A stretch of DNA of 64,000 nucleotides from Cantharellus purpuraceus (lineage: Eukaryota; Basidiomycota; Agaricomycetes; Cantharellales; Hydnaceae). Below, in pieces: positions 49,332 through 60,035 of the stretch; position 1 is the stretch's first letter, and the number at the start of each line of letters is the position of its first letter. Under the pieces are notes generated by a model that worked only from the letters and a program-made list of their open reading frames with translations, was not told the DNA's origin and searched no databases. The position numbers and the translations under genes were made by a program. The stretch is taken from assembly GCA_025174535.1 (NCBI GenBank), contig JALBUN010000048.1:434001-498000 (forward strand). The letters are read 5' to 3'.

Positions 49332-50397
49332 CCATCCCTATCTCCTCATGGAGCTCCAGTCCTATTTGTCCACAAAAAAGACGGATCACTCCGTCTATGC
49401 GTCAACTTCCGTGGACTCAACAAGATCACCAAGAAAGACCGATACCCAATACCCTGCACCGCGGACCTACTTGAGAGTCCTCGAAAGGCTAAGATCTACT
49501 CCAAAATAGATCTCCGACATGCCTACCATCTAGTCCGTATCCGAGAAGGCAACGAATGGAAAACAACCTTCCACACACGATATGGATCTTTTGAGTGGTG
49601 CGTCATGCCCTTTGGACTAACCAATGCTCCGGCTGCCTTCCAGAGGTTCATGAATGATACCTTCGCTGACCTTCTTGATGTGACCGTCCTCGTTTACTTA
49701 GATGACATTCTGGTATATTTGGACAACGAAGAAGAACATCGGACACATGTCCGAGAGGTACTCTGACGTCTCCGAAAACATGGCCTCTTCGCCCGCGCTG
49801 ACAAATGTGAATTCCACTCCGACTCGGTCAAATACCTAGGCTATATCCTCTCCCCGGCAGGATTAACAATGTCTGATGACAAAATCAAAGCCATACAGGA
49901 ATGGCCAGAACCCCGGAAAGTCAAGGATGTACAGTCCTTCCTCGGGTTTGCCAACTTCTACCGCCACTTTATTCACGGCTACTCCGATATCACTGTTCTG
50001 CTCACCCAACTCACTAGGAAGGGTATCCAATGGAATTTCACTGACGAATGTAGACAGAGCTTTGAGACCTTGAAAAAGGCCTTTACTTCCACTCCGATAC
50101 TGACTCATTGGGTTCCAGACATTCCTATCCTATTAGAGACCGATGCCTCCGACTATGCACTTGCCGCAATCCTGTCCATCATCTCTCCAGACGACGGACA
50201 AGTCCACCCGATCACTTTTCACTCGCGTACATTTACACCCCCCGAACTGAACTATGACATCCATGACAAAGAGCTCCTTGCCATATATGAAGCCTTCTGG
50301 ATATGGAGACACTACCTTGAGGGTCCCTCCGATCCGGTGGACGTCATAACTGACCACAAGAACTTGGAATACTTCTCCACAACAAAACTGCTCACCC
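49332..50397 (+). pseudogene. Gypsy reverse transcriptase and most of RNase H
   Basis: RT with [21 protein letters not shown], the fingers-palm motif [16 protein letters not shown] and the catalytic VYLDDILVY, all well preserved. One in-frame TGA at 49764-49766 sits where Arg (CGA) is expected. RNase H follows (LETDASDYALAA, NYDIHDKELLAIYEA, ITDHKNLEYFSTTKLLT) and is cut at about 50397 by the 1.4-kb insert. Confidence 0.88.
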
Positions 50398-51820
50398 AGT
50401 GACGAGCCAGGACGCATCGAGGACGCATATCAAACCACTCTAACAGTCCAACTCCACCAGCATCTTTTTGTATCAACTTTTAAATAGCACCGCAACTCCC
50501 TCTCCACCTCAGTCTCTAATTCTAGCCATCGATCGTCACTCGTGTTTCATCGCCATCGATCATTATCAGCCTTCTATTCACACCGATCCTTTCATCATCA
50601 TTCACATGGCTTCCCATTCTATTCCCCTCTCCAACATCGCTTCTAATAATACATCACACTGGTCTCTGGACACAGAGGACTATCAAAAATATGCCGAGCT
50701 CCACGGGCATGTTAAGCCACCTCCACGTGTCAAAATACTTCCAAAACTCTTTCAACGTCCAAGATCCCCACCATGTCTCTCTTATGCCATTGGCGATCCC
50801 ATATTCTTTCACAATTCTGTTGAACCATATACATTCCTCAACATTTCACCTCCATATCGTAACATGGATAGAAGAGTCGAACATGAGGTAGAATTTCAGT
50901 CGCCATTGCCAACCTATCCTCCCACTTCAATCCGACTCAGGTTACATCGTGTCAGGCAAAGGGACCGAATACTCTTGGAATGGGATACCATATGGAGACG
51001 GATCACTAAGACAATAAGGAGTATTTGTTGTGGATGCTGACTGAAGTCCTCATGTGACTCAGGGTCAATTTACCTTCGGAGCCGTAGGGAAGATGGTATT
51101 GGTGGACGTTTCTATTGTTCTTTTATATGACTCACCCCTGTTTCATCTTTTAATTCATTCATACACAACTTACTCATCCTTGTTCTATTTTTGGTTCTTT
51201 TATTACTCATCACCCCCTATTCTTACAAAGATTACCCCTATCTGTCGTTTCATTTCTCCATGATTTCCCCATTAGTAGTTCAACTTCACACACTTCGTCA
51301 GCTGGCTTGATCAGCATTTCTTGCATCATATTGCATCATTTGCTCCTCATATTGTGTCGTTGTGCCCTGGGGATTTGTATATAAAAGGGCGCTAGTTTTC
51401 GCCTTTGGAATCAATCAACAAGTTTTCAGCCAACGCTCTAAAGTCAAAGTCCAAGCTCTAAGTCTACGCTCTACACTCTACATCACAATCCATCATCTCT
51501 ACACTGAGGTAAAACACCTTGGTTCAACGATCAGATTTCCCTCCACCACCAAGAGGTTGCTTTTCTTGAAACCAGCTTTCGCATACCTCCCAACTGGGCT
51601 CTGCATTGTCATCCAGTCACAGAGCACGATCAGCCATTGGGACCGACCTTTAGCTCCCATCCCCATCCAACTACAGAGCACTATCCCACTTTCCTATTAC
51701 TCAGTGCCGCCCCTACCCCTGATTGATCTTTGGAGTGCTGAACAACTGCATTACACACTGTCTGTTTGCTAGGACCATTGCGCGCAGGCTTATAGGATCT
51801 ATTCCTTAAGCAAACCGACA
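50398..51820. mobile_element. 1.4-kb insert of unknown origin inside RNase H
   Basis: RNase H coding breaks off after KLLT at 50397 and resumes at 51821 ([10 protein letters not shown]). The 1,423 bp between are foreign to pol. They contain a 144-codon ORF (from the ATG at 50607, MASHSIPLSNIAS..., no known motif) with TTTTAAATA upstream. A second part has a TATATAAAAGGGCG promoter-like sequence (about 51377) followed by a C/T/A-rich leader of the type seen in basidiomycete LTRs. The insert may be a solo LTR (TGACGAGCC...CGACA) or a short non-autonomous element; a target duplication is not clear. Confidence 0.6.
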
Positions 51821-53525
51821 CCGGAGACAGGTCCGATGGTCTGAATACCTATCTCAGTTCAATCTCATTATCCGTTTCCGTCCAGGTCGACTCGGAGCAA
51901 AGCCCGACACGTTAACTAGACGCTGGGACGTCTACCCTAAAGAGGGGAGTAGCGACTATGCCACTGTAAACCCACACAACTTTCGTCCTGTGTTCACTAA
52001 TGAGCAGCTGGCATTGTCCCTATGAGCATCCACCCTCATGACTCCCACCCTCTGAGCTGTCACCATTATGGACATCGACCAACTCCGCTCCGACATCCGC
52101 TCATCACTCCGATCTGATCCTGTTGCGGTTAAACACTTGGACAACCCTTCCGATCCGAAATGGTCACTTGACCCTGAAGGGCACCTCCGACACAATGACT
52201 GGATATATGTCCCCAACGCCAACAGCCTCCGACTCCAAATCTTGCAGTATTATCATGATCACCCGATCTCAGGCCATTTCAGGCAAAATTGCACACAAGG
52301 ATTAATCCGACGAGACTACGTATGGCCAAAAATGCGGGAATACATTCAACACTACTGTAACTCCTGTACCACGTGTATGCACTCAAAATCACAAAGGCAC
52401 AAACCCTACAGAATGCTTAAGCAACTTCCGATCCCGGAGCAACCATGGAACTCCATCTCCATGGATTTCATAGAGAAGCTCCCCCCATCGCTCAGATATG
52501 ACACCATACTTGTGGTTGTTGACAGGTTCACCAAACAGTCCCTATTCATCCCGACGCATGACACCATCACCTCTGCCTCACTAGCTAAATTGTTTGTTCT
52601 CCACATATTCTCTAAACACGGAGTCCCATCGCATGTCACGTCTGATCGGGGCTTGGAGTTTGTATCCTCCTTCTTCCGCACATTAGGAAAGGCTCTCAAC
52701 ATGAAGCTTCATTTCACCTCTGGATACCACCCTGAAGGAGATGGACAAACAGAACAAATGAATCAGTCCCTGGAACAATATCTCCAAATTTATTGTAACT
52801 ATCAACAAGACAACTGGGCTGATCACTTCCAATCGCAGAGTTTGCCTACAACAACGCTCCAAATGCGACTACTGGCATCTCTCCGTTCTTTGCTAATAAA
52901 GGCTACCATCCGAACATCTCCATCCACCCCGAAAAAGAACTTGCCTCCACCAAAGCCCGCCAATTCATAACCGACCTTGATCAACTACACCAACATCTCC
53001 GATGCTCAGAAACAATATCAAGTCTCCGCAGACCGACGCTGCATTCCGGCTCCGGACCTGCAAATCGGAGACAAAGTATTCATTAAGGCCGAACACTTCC
53101 GGACCACCCATCCATCGAAGAAACTCTCTGAGAAATACTTAGGTCCTTATGAGGTCATTGCTCACGCAGGCAGCAGGTCTTTCACCCTCCACCTCCCGGA
53201 CCACTTCCGAGCAGTTCATCCGGTCTTCCATATATCAATGCTCAAACCTGCCACTACAAACGAGATCTCTGGTCACACGCAACCTCCACCTCCCCCGATC
53301 ATCATCAAAGGAGACAATGAATATGAGATCTCGGAGATCCTGGACTCGAAGATTGACCATCGATACAAGTGCAAGCTCCAGTACTTAGTCAAATGGACTG
53401 GATACAAAGGCACCGATGAAGAATCCTCATGGATCTCCGCGTCCGAACTTGATCACGCATCTGAATCCATCTCCGACTTTCACTCCACTTATCCAGACAA
53501 ACCTGGCCCTCTTATGAATCTTTAA
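51821..53525 (+). pseudogene. Gypsy RNase H end, integrase and chromodomain, frameshifted
   Basis: RNase H ends with [23 protein letters not shown]. Integrase shows the H-H-C-C zinc region (YYHDHPISGHF...CNSCTTC) and the DDE residues in SMDFIEKLP, TSDRGLEF and GQTEQMNQ. A frameshift near 52830 breaks the C-terminal part. 52977-53525 continues with the GPY/F-type segment (SEKYLGPYEVI) and a chromodomain (YEISEILDSK...LQYLVKWTGY...SSWISASEL) that in such elements directs insertion to marked chromatin. Confidence 0.88.
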
Positions 53526-53672
53526 GTTCAATTACTAATGCTAATGCTATTATTTTGCATCATCATTTTATTACAAGTCAAGGGAAATTGCATGCCTGCC
53601 CAAAAGCTCTGAAGGAATCACTCCGCCTCATTTTTCTCCGTTCCGAAATTTATAATCATTTTCATTCTTATT

Positions 53673-55352
53673 TTATACATTGCATTTCCTTTTTCTCTTT
53701 CCCTTATCTACCTCAGGCTCCGTCTCCGACTCCTCATCACTCTCTACATCCAACACCCAATCCTTCTCATCTCCCATGTCCAAATCCTCGTCCAATGGGG
53801 CCATGAACTTCTGCAACCGACGTAACTCGGCTGTCTGACGACCCTCCAGAACCTCCTTCCGTTTCATCGTCCTCACCAAGTCTACTAACAACCCCTCCGT
53901 CCGCCGAAGGTGCTCTGACTGCAGGTTAACCAGCCGGATAAGCTGGCCCACGGTGCTATTGGGTGCCGAAACGCACCCCATACCTGCACCGGTCGTCGCC
54001 CCTTCCGATCCAACGCTGCTACCCCCGGCTGCCACAGCACCCGTCTCCGTCCACCTCTTTTTGGTCAGACGACCCTCCGATTCCTTCTCTGCCCCTCCTT
54101 GTACCACTAGTCGGGGCTTGAACTTCCCATCTATCCTACACCCTCCTTTCCAACCCCGACAACGATTGTAGGACCGAAGTCGGCGAGTTGGGCCGGTAGG
54201 CCACACGCACTCCACACCTGCATCACGACATAAGTCGCAAGTTACGCCGGGTCCACCAAATGGCTCCGTTGGAGCCAGAGCCTTGGGTGGACCGCCCCTT
54301 CTCGCTGTGGCCTCCAAGTGTTCCCTCTCCTCCTCCTTGTCCTGCTGTTCTGCCGCCGCCTTCTCCATCTCGCGCTTGCGAAGCTGGATCGCCGACCTGG
54401 CGACACGCAGCTCCTTCTTACGGGTCACCAACATCCGACTCTCCGCCTTGCACCATATGACCCTCCGGTCTGCCTCTCGCTTCTCCGTATCAGCACTTGG
54501 GTAGGCCTTCAATGAAAAGACTGCGACATTGAGATTCTTCTTGGTGGTAGCGGCATAGAGCTCTGCTCTTTTGCGAGCCTCGACCGCAGCTACCCAAGCC
54601 ATCTCCTCGTAGGAATTCGAAGTGGGATCCAGCTCCGCATCCGTCCCAACATCCATGCCCGCCTCAGGCTCCGCATTCACACTGAGATCCACATTGGCAT
54701 TGGGATCTGCCTCCACCTCCACCCTCTCCATCTCCACCACATCATCTTCCTCAGCTGCCCCCAACTCAAATAGGGGCCGTGCCCATGGACGTAACGGCGA
54801 GTCCTCCGCAGTGACAGTCCTCGAATGAGTCATCTCCGTTACACGGACAGAGATGATGGTGACTTCCAGAGTCCCTGGCCATATTGGCACACTCGGACTT
54901 CCTGGGTGGCTGGTTCCCCCTGCCCTGGTCACCTCCTCCTCTACCTCCATGGCGGCCTCTAACTCGTGCGCCTGCTCCTCCACTTCTTTCAGTCTCGCAG
55001 CCTCCATCGCTGCCGCAAGTTCCTTCACCATGCAGGCCCTCTCGACTTTGGCTTCCTCCTCTTTCCTTCTCTGTTCTGTTTTCGCCGCCTCTTTCTGCCG
55101 CTGCTCTTCCTCCTCTTTCCGTCTCCATTCCGCCTCCTCCTCCTCCTTCCGTCTCCGTTCCGCCTCCTCCTCCTCCTTCCATTTCCGTTCCGCCTCCTCC
55201 TCCTCCTTCCATCTCTGCTCTGCTTCCTCCTCCTCTTTCTGTTTCCGCTCCTCTTCCTCTTCCTTCCGTCGGGCCAAGAGCAACTGCTCCAGCTCAGCCA
55301 CACTCATGCTTGCCAAAGGGTTTGACATCATTGAGGATAAGACCTCAATCAT
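53673..55352 (-). CDS. Antisense ORF in the gypsy element, coiled coil plus Cys cluster
   Basis: An uninterrupted 559-codon frame on the minus strand between the chromodomain end (53525) and the 3' LTR (55470). Residues about 20-130 are a long E/K/R coiled coil built on ten-residue repeats (R-x-K-E-E-E-E-A-E-like). Then come an acidic D/E/V stretch, a second charged helix, a Cys cluster (CDLCRDAGVEC, then CRGWKGGC) resembling a fungal Zn2Cys6-like motif, a leucine-rich helix (LVNLQSEHLRRTEGLLVDL) and a basic KGKRKRK end. It stays open while the sense ORFs are full of stops. The ATG at 55352 lies 118 bp from the 3' LTR. Function unknown; it could be an element accessory gene or a captured host gene. 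Confidence 0.65.
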   Translation of the reverse strand: MIEVLSSMMSNPLASMSVAELEQLLLARRKEEEEERKQKEEEEAEQRWKEEEEAERKWKEEEEAERRRKEEEEAEWRRKEEEEQRQKEAAKTEQRRKEEEAKVERACMVKELAAAMEAARLKEVEEQAHELEAAMEVEEEVTRAGGTSHPGSPSVPIWPGTLEVTIISVRVTEMTHSRTVTAEDSPLRPWARPLFELGAAEEDDVVEMERVEVEADPNANVDLSVNAEPEAGMDVGTDAELDPTSNSYEEMAWVAAVEARKRAELYAATTKKNLNVAVFSLKAYPSADTEKREADRRVIWCKAESRMLVTRKKELRVARSAIQLRKREMEKAAAEQQDKEEEREHLEATARRGGPPKALAPTEPFGGPGVTCDLCRDAGVECVWPTGPTRRLRSYNRCRGWKGGCRIDGKFKPRLVVQGGAEKESEGRLTKKRWTETGAVAAGGSSVGSEGATTGAGMGCVSAPNSTVGQLIRLVNLQSEHLRRTEGLLVDLVRTMKRKEVLEGRQTAELRRLQKFMAPLDEDLDMGDEKDWVLDVESDEESETEPEVDKGKRKRKCNV

Positions 55353-55469
55353 GCCCCTCCTTTTATATGTCTCCAGACCCCCAGTATAACTCCGACCGCA
55401 CCCAATCGTCTCACCTATTCAATCCATGGACATGAGGCCTCAGGGGCTCGGCCTTAAATGGAGAGATAC

Positions 55470-55567
55470 TGTTATGACTATATTCATTAACGCCCAGATC
55501 CCCATCCGATCCCCTCAGATCCCTGTGCATATGAAATCTATACTCCATTTGGAAACCGCTACGTCTC
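55470..55567 (+). repeat. Gypsy 3' LTR, first 98 bp only
   Basis: Begins TGTTATGACTATATTC like the 5' LTR and follows the solo LTR (including the 21 bp missing from the 5' LTR) up to GCTACGTCTC, then changes abruptly at 55568 to copia coding sequence. The remaining roughly 400 bp of the LTR is absent. Confidence 0.85.
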
Positions 55568-57475
55568 AAGAGTGAATGCCATTGCTGCTTCTCCCCAGAG
55601 AGAAGGACCTAGTTGAGCATCATGTAACATGGAGATAATGCTTTCTTCCAGTGTCCTGTTGTAGCGCTCTGCAACCCCATTCTGCTGTGGTGTGCCCAGT
55701 GCAGTCTTTTGCCTGAAGATCCCAGAGGACATGGTCAGGAAGGAGAACTGGTGCAATGAGTACTCTCCTCCTTTATCATCCCTCAGGGTCTTGATCCGTT
55801 TGCCAGTCTGGTTCTCCACCAGTGCTTTGAACTGCTTGAATGCATCCAATGCCTGGTCCTTGGTTTTGATCAAGTACAGGCTCACAAAACGAGATTTGTC
55901 ATCAATGAATGTGATCCAGTACCTAAACCCTTGTCCAGTGGGCACCTTCAATGGGCCATGAACATCAGAATGAATGAGTTCCAGGATGTCAGAGGCCCTG
56001 AAGGAGGCTTTCTTGGGGAATGAATCACGGTGTTGTTTACCATGAATGCATGCTTCACAGATTTTGGGGAATGGATTGTCTGATGTGGTGTCCATCCCCT
56101 CCACCATGTTCTGCATGATCAGCTGTTTGACAGTGTCAATCCCAAGGTGCCCAAAGCGATGGTGCCATAGTTGGAGATCCAGTGACTTGGACGCAGCAAT
56201 GTGTGCAGTGTGAGAAAGCGTGTTGCCATCCAGGTATGCCAGTCTCCCCTTGACCGTTGCAGTACATAACAGTTTGCCCAACTTGTAGAATTTCACAACT
56301 GGTCCTATGATTTCCACACGAATCTGACAGTGCATGGTCAAGAAGAGGAGTGAGAGGAGGTTGTTTGCAAGTTTGGGAATGTATAGTACATTGCTGAACA
56401 GTATAGGTTTCAAGTTTGGATCATTTGGGCAAAACATCACTGTGCCAATCCCTTCAGAGTACACAACACTACTGTCCGCCAATTCAATGGGAGCTCTATG
56501 AGGTTTGAGCTCCTTAAACCAATGGCGATGTGGAGTCATATGTAATGAGGCTCCTGAATCAGTGCACCAAAGGGAACTGGTATCAGAGACAAGGTGTGCA
56601 TGAGGAAGAGAGGGAATGCTTGCGGTGGTAAATGCCAATCCTGCAACTTCAACAACAGAGGAGGTAGATTCATCTGCCTGTTTAGCCTTGTGCCTCTGCT
56701 TCTTCTCCTGCTTAGCCATCTGTCTGTGCTCCAGATTAGCCTTCTTGGCATTGGCTAGAGAAAAGCAAACATCGGTGTTATGAGTAGATGATTTGCAGAA
56801 GTTACACCATTTAGAAGAGGGTGTTGAAGCAGGTGGTTTGGATAGCATGGCTGATTGAACAGAACGGTGCAGATGGTTGTTCTCCTCTGTGATAAAGGCT
56901 TCAATAACTTTGGCGGCCTTGTCAATGTCCTTTTGAAGCAGTAATGCAGACGTGAAGCTGTCAAACTCCTCAGGAAGGGCTCTAATCAGTGTCATGATCA
57001 CCAGTTCCTCGTCCTGTCTGGCTAGTGTATAGGAGCCATCTGGACAAAGGTTCTGGCAGAGTTGCATGGCAGAGCTGACACGACCAATCAGTGACTGGAG
57101 TGTCTCATCAGGAGCCTTGCGTATATTGAAGAGTGCATCATAGGCATTGAAACAAGTGCCTGCCTGCTTCTGAACATGAACCTTGTGCAGAGCCTCCCAC
57201 ATTTTCACTGGATTGTCCTCTAATCCCTGAATGTGAACTCACTGCCCTTGTTCCAAGGTTGATGCAATGAGTCCAGCTGCTACCTCCTGATCCAATTCCC
57301 ATTTCTCCATGTCTGGAGGTTCAGTGGGGTGCTTTTTTCTGCCACTGACAAGCATCCATAAGCCCTTTGAACATAAGCTAGCAGTCATGTTGAATGCCCA
57401 GTGATGATAATTTGAGTCTGAGAGGATGGAGAAGTTAGGAGAGGGAGTGTAATCATTGGAGATGGTTGTAGACAT
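55568..57475 (-). pseudogene. Copia 2 gag, protease and integrase fragment
   Basis: On the minus strand from the ATG at 57475: gag (NYHHWAFNMTASL...), an in-frame TGA at about 57240 (GQ*VHIQG), the rest of gag, a zinc knuckle CNFCKSSTHNTDVCF, protease CTDSGASLHM, the integrase zinc region (WHHRFGHLG...CEACIHGKQH) and DDE core (ITFIDDKSR, LRDDKGGEY, NGVAERYNR). The frame ends abruptly (WGEAAMAF) at the junction with the gypsy LTR at 55568, so the RT half is missing. The long open frame suggests this fragment is younger than copia 1. Confidence 0.88.
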
Positions 57476-58046
57476 GGTCTAGAGGTGTGTGGAGCAAGGG
57501 ATAGGTATGACTAGATGATTTGGGTGAGATATGAATGAAGTTTGGTTGAGTGTATAAGAGTCCAAATGGAGATATTGATAATTGCAAGTGAAGGGATGAT
57601 AGGAGAGGTTCTCAGAGTTGTGGGATGGTGATAGACACCGGAAAGACTGCGGACACAAAGTGTGGGAGGTGGTATGGGCATAGGGAGTGCAGGAGAGTAA
57701 AAATGAGTGCAGAGCACTAAATCCAAGTGGGGTAAAAGCCCTAGGGAGTCCAGAGGGATCCTGAGTTGTCCAGGGGGGTCCTGAGTCGTCCTAGGAATGG
57801 AGAAAATGGTCCAAATGGCACCAATCACCTTCCAGCAACTTCAGGGACAACAGGACTCAGAATGAGATGGCACAACCTCGCCGCAAATCAGGTGAACTGT
57901 TATGAGTCTGCAGACCACAGACTCCAGCACCCGAGGTTAACAAGAGGCCTCAGTCAACCGGCAAACTAAGGCCAGGGTGTGGCTTTGTAACACTAGGCAA
58001 TGAGGAGGGATCCTTTCTCACCACTGGAACCTGAAAGGTACTTACA
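57476..58046. other. Copia 2 leader and remains of an LTR end
   Basis: About 570 bases upstream (in minus sense) of the copia 2 gag start. There is no gene. Its right end, GGTACTTACA at 58037-58046, is the inverse of the LTR start TGTAAGTACC at 59772, and so looks like the 3' tip of a truncated 5' LTR of the next unit. Confidence 0.5.
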
Positions 58047-58196
58047 TATAGTGGTGCTGCCATCCATCACCCTCATGGGGGCAACAAGTGCAATGCATAT
58101 GTGTTGCACTTAATCGAGGCCCAAAATGGAGGCTGACTAATCTTTCCACCAAAGTGGTGGAAAGAGCATTAAGAGTCGCATGGCTGTGACTTATAC

Positions 58197-59729
58197 ATGA
58201 CATTGAAGATGATGTTGCGACACCTTTTTGTAGACTATGATAAGATGTACAAGGATAACTCAGACCTGTTTGCACAGGTCCAAGAACTTGAAGGACTTCT
58301 CGACAATGAGAAGTCTGAAGTGACTTGTCTCAGAGATGAGTTAAAAACACTGAAGGAGGCTGCAGATAGAGCACCTCCTACATTCAAAACCAAGCTCACG
58401 ATGGTGCGCTTGGCCCCAGTAGCATTGCTATTGCATGCTACAGCAGGCAAATCATTGCCTGCCATTATGCCATCACAAGCCATGGCTTCATCGTCATGGG
58501 AAACAATCAATCTCACCAAAGAGGATGATCTCCCAAGCAGATTGCCTCAGGTCAACCCTCAAGGGTTCAAGGGTCAAGATTGGGACAACACCAACCCAAT
58601 CTGGGAGGGATATGACCACAATCGTAGTCTCCTCCTGGCTAGCATCCTCAAGGGTGCTAAGCAGCCAGGCAAACTCTTTGAGTTTGCCCTATCCAAAATC
58701 AAAGCTGAGATTGATCAGCGGATGATTTCAGGCATGCTCTCAAGCATGCCAATGCAGGGAAATCATTCCTCAAATGGGCACCATGGTTCATGACTGCAGC
58801 TGACCCTCCCAGAGCAGTCACTGGCCACCTGCTGCGACCTCTGGGCAAGTCTGCCCCTATCAGGGCAGACTGGTTCAACATCTGCGATATGGACACTCTA
58901 GAGTTTGTATCACTCCATAAAAAGGCATTGGCCACGCTGTTCACAGAGCAGACTGTACCAATGTGCAGAGTCATCAAGAGAATGACTCTGCTAGCTTGCA
59001 CTGATAATGTGAGCCTTATCTTAACTCTACTGACCATACCAGTAGACACACTTGCTGTCATACAGGGGTGGCAAGTAAACCATCTGACAGGAGTCAGGTG
59101 GTACTATGAACTTGTCTGATGTGGACATATGGATGTGGCTGCACAAGGCCACTCCCAAGAAGGGTTCTTCTGCATTTAAGAAGAAGCTCTGGACTATGTT
59201 CCAGCTATGTTCCAGAATCCTGGCCACTTGGGATTATTGACCAGTGGTCAAAAGTTCTCACCAACTCTTTGTGACACCTTTCATGCTTCAGTCACTGGAG
59301 CGTATGATTGGGGGAATTGCTGAACATACTGAATTAGAGCTTGCACTCTGGTTTTGACAATTGGGAGGCATCACCCCCGATTGTGCTGCTATATTAGAGG
59401 AGTTTGCTAAACGCATTGCCTCTGGAGCAACATGTAACCAGCCTGCCAGGGTTGGTAAGCGAAAGCAGGAGACTCAGGGAGTCTCCCAAGCAACTCATAA
59501 AGCTGCTAAACACTCTCTTGCTGAGCATTTAGGTCACGATCAACTTAATCATGAACTTGATTGGGATGCTACAGTAGCAATTGCATCCTCCTCATCCATT
59601 CAAGTGGATGAGGATACTGCAACCACATCGGGGATGACTGAGAGCCATCCCCCTCTGGAGCCATATGAACAAGATGACCATATGGACACCGACTTGTCAG
59701 AACAGCTTCATAAGGAGCTGTATGATTAA
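58197..59729 (+). pseudogene. Decayed gene of unknown function inside the pol-less LTR unit
   Basis: Three successive frames look like parts of one broken protein. 58197-58793 has a short coiled coil, then DNTNPIWEGYDHNRSLLLA, KGAKQPGKLFEF and MISGMLSSMP. 58790-59119 has PPRAVTGHLLRPLGKSAPI and MTLLACTDNVSLIL. 59361-59729 has an acidic C-terminus with a basic patch (GKRKQE). Frameshifts and stops lie between. No known domain is recognised; its position suggests a gag-like or passenger protein. Confidence 0.5.
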
Positions 59730-59771
59730 AAAGTACTGAATGAGATTGTGTCTCATTCAAAAAGGGGAGGG

Positions 59772-59874
59772 TGTAAGTACCCAAGGTACTTACTTAATAT
59801 AACATATAAGTACAATTAATATATGTAGTATTCCCTGAAGGAATGCTGTCCTCTTGGTAGATATATGCACCCAT
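59772..59874 (+). repeat. Start of an LTR, truncated
   Basis: Begins TGTAAGTACCCAAGGTACTT directly after a purine tract and is interrupted at 59875 by the terminal sequence of the copia 3 LTR. Confidence 0.55.
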
Positions 59875-60028
59875 TGTAGAGCTCAAAAGCGAAGATGTGT
59901 CTTATTAGAAAAGCCAAAATACAAACTCAGCAAAAAAGCAAAATTGTAACACAAAAAACACTCATATCTCCTCACAGAATAATCCAATCCATACCAATCT
60001 TTTTAGGGACCTTCAGTGCATTCCAACA
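59875..60028 (-). repeat. 3' LTR of copia 3, copy A
   Basis: 154 bp; in element orientation it begins TGTTGGAATGC and ends GAGCTCTACA. A purine tract (GAGGGGGTG) lies just inside it. The same LTR is found at 61735-61889 with scattered differences and one indel. Confidence 0.88.
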
Positions 60029-60035
60029 CACCCCC

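Larger units (their letters stand above)
46507..55567 (+). mobile_element. Ty3/gypsy chromodomain retrotransposon, decayed and interrupted
   Basis: A 506-bp 5' LTR (TGTTATGAC...GTAACA), gag, protease, RT, RNase H, integrase and a chromodomain in gypsy order on the plus strand, then an antisense ORF, and the first 98 bp of a 3' LTR. The integrase-terminal chromodomain places it in the chromodomain clade of Ty3/gypsy. A reverse solo LTR (48825-49331) and a 1.4-kb insert (50398-51820) interrupt pol. Stops, at least one frameshift and a changed protease active site make it inactive. Confidence 0.92.
58037..59874 (+). mobile_element. LTR-flanked unit without pol, truncated at both ends
   Basis: Between an LTR tip (GGTACTTACA, 58037-58046) and an LTR start (TGTAAGTACC at 59772, preceded by the purine tract AAAAAGGGGAGGG) lies 1.7 kb with one decayed plus-strand gene and no trace of protease, RT or integrase. 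The right LTR is cut after 103 bp by the copia LTR at 59875. Best read as a non-autonomous LTR retrotransposon. Confidence 0.55.

Noticed and set aside
54853..55389. Plus-strand Ser/Pro-rich ORFs of 178-183 codons
   Set aside because: They are the complement of the E/K-rich repeat in the antisense ORF; low-complexity shadows.
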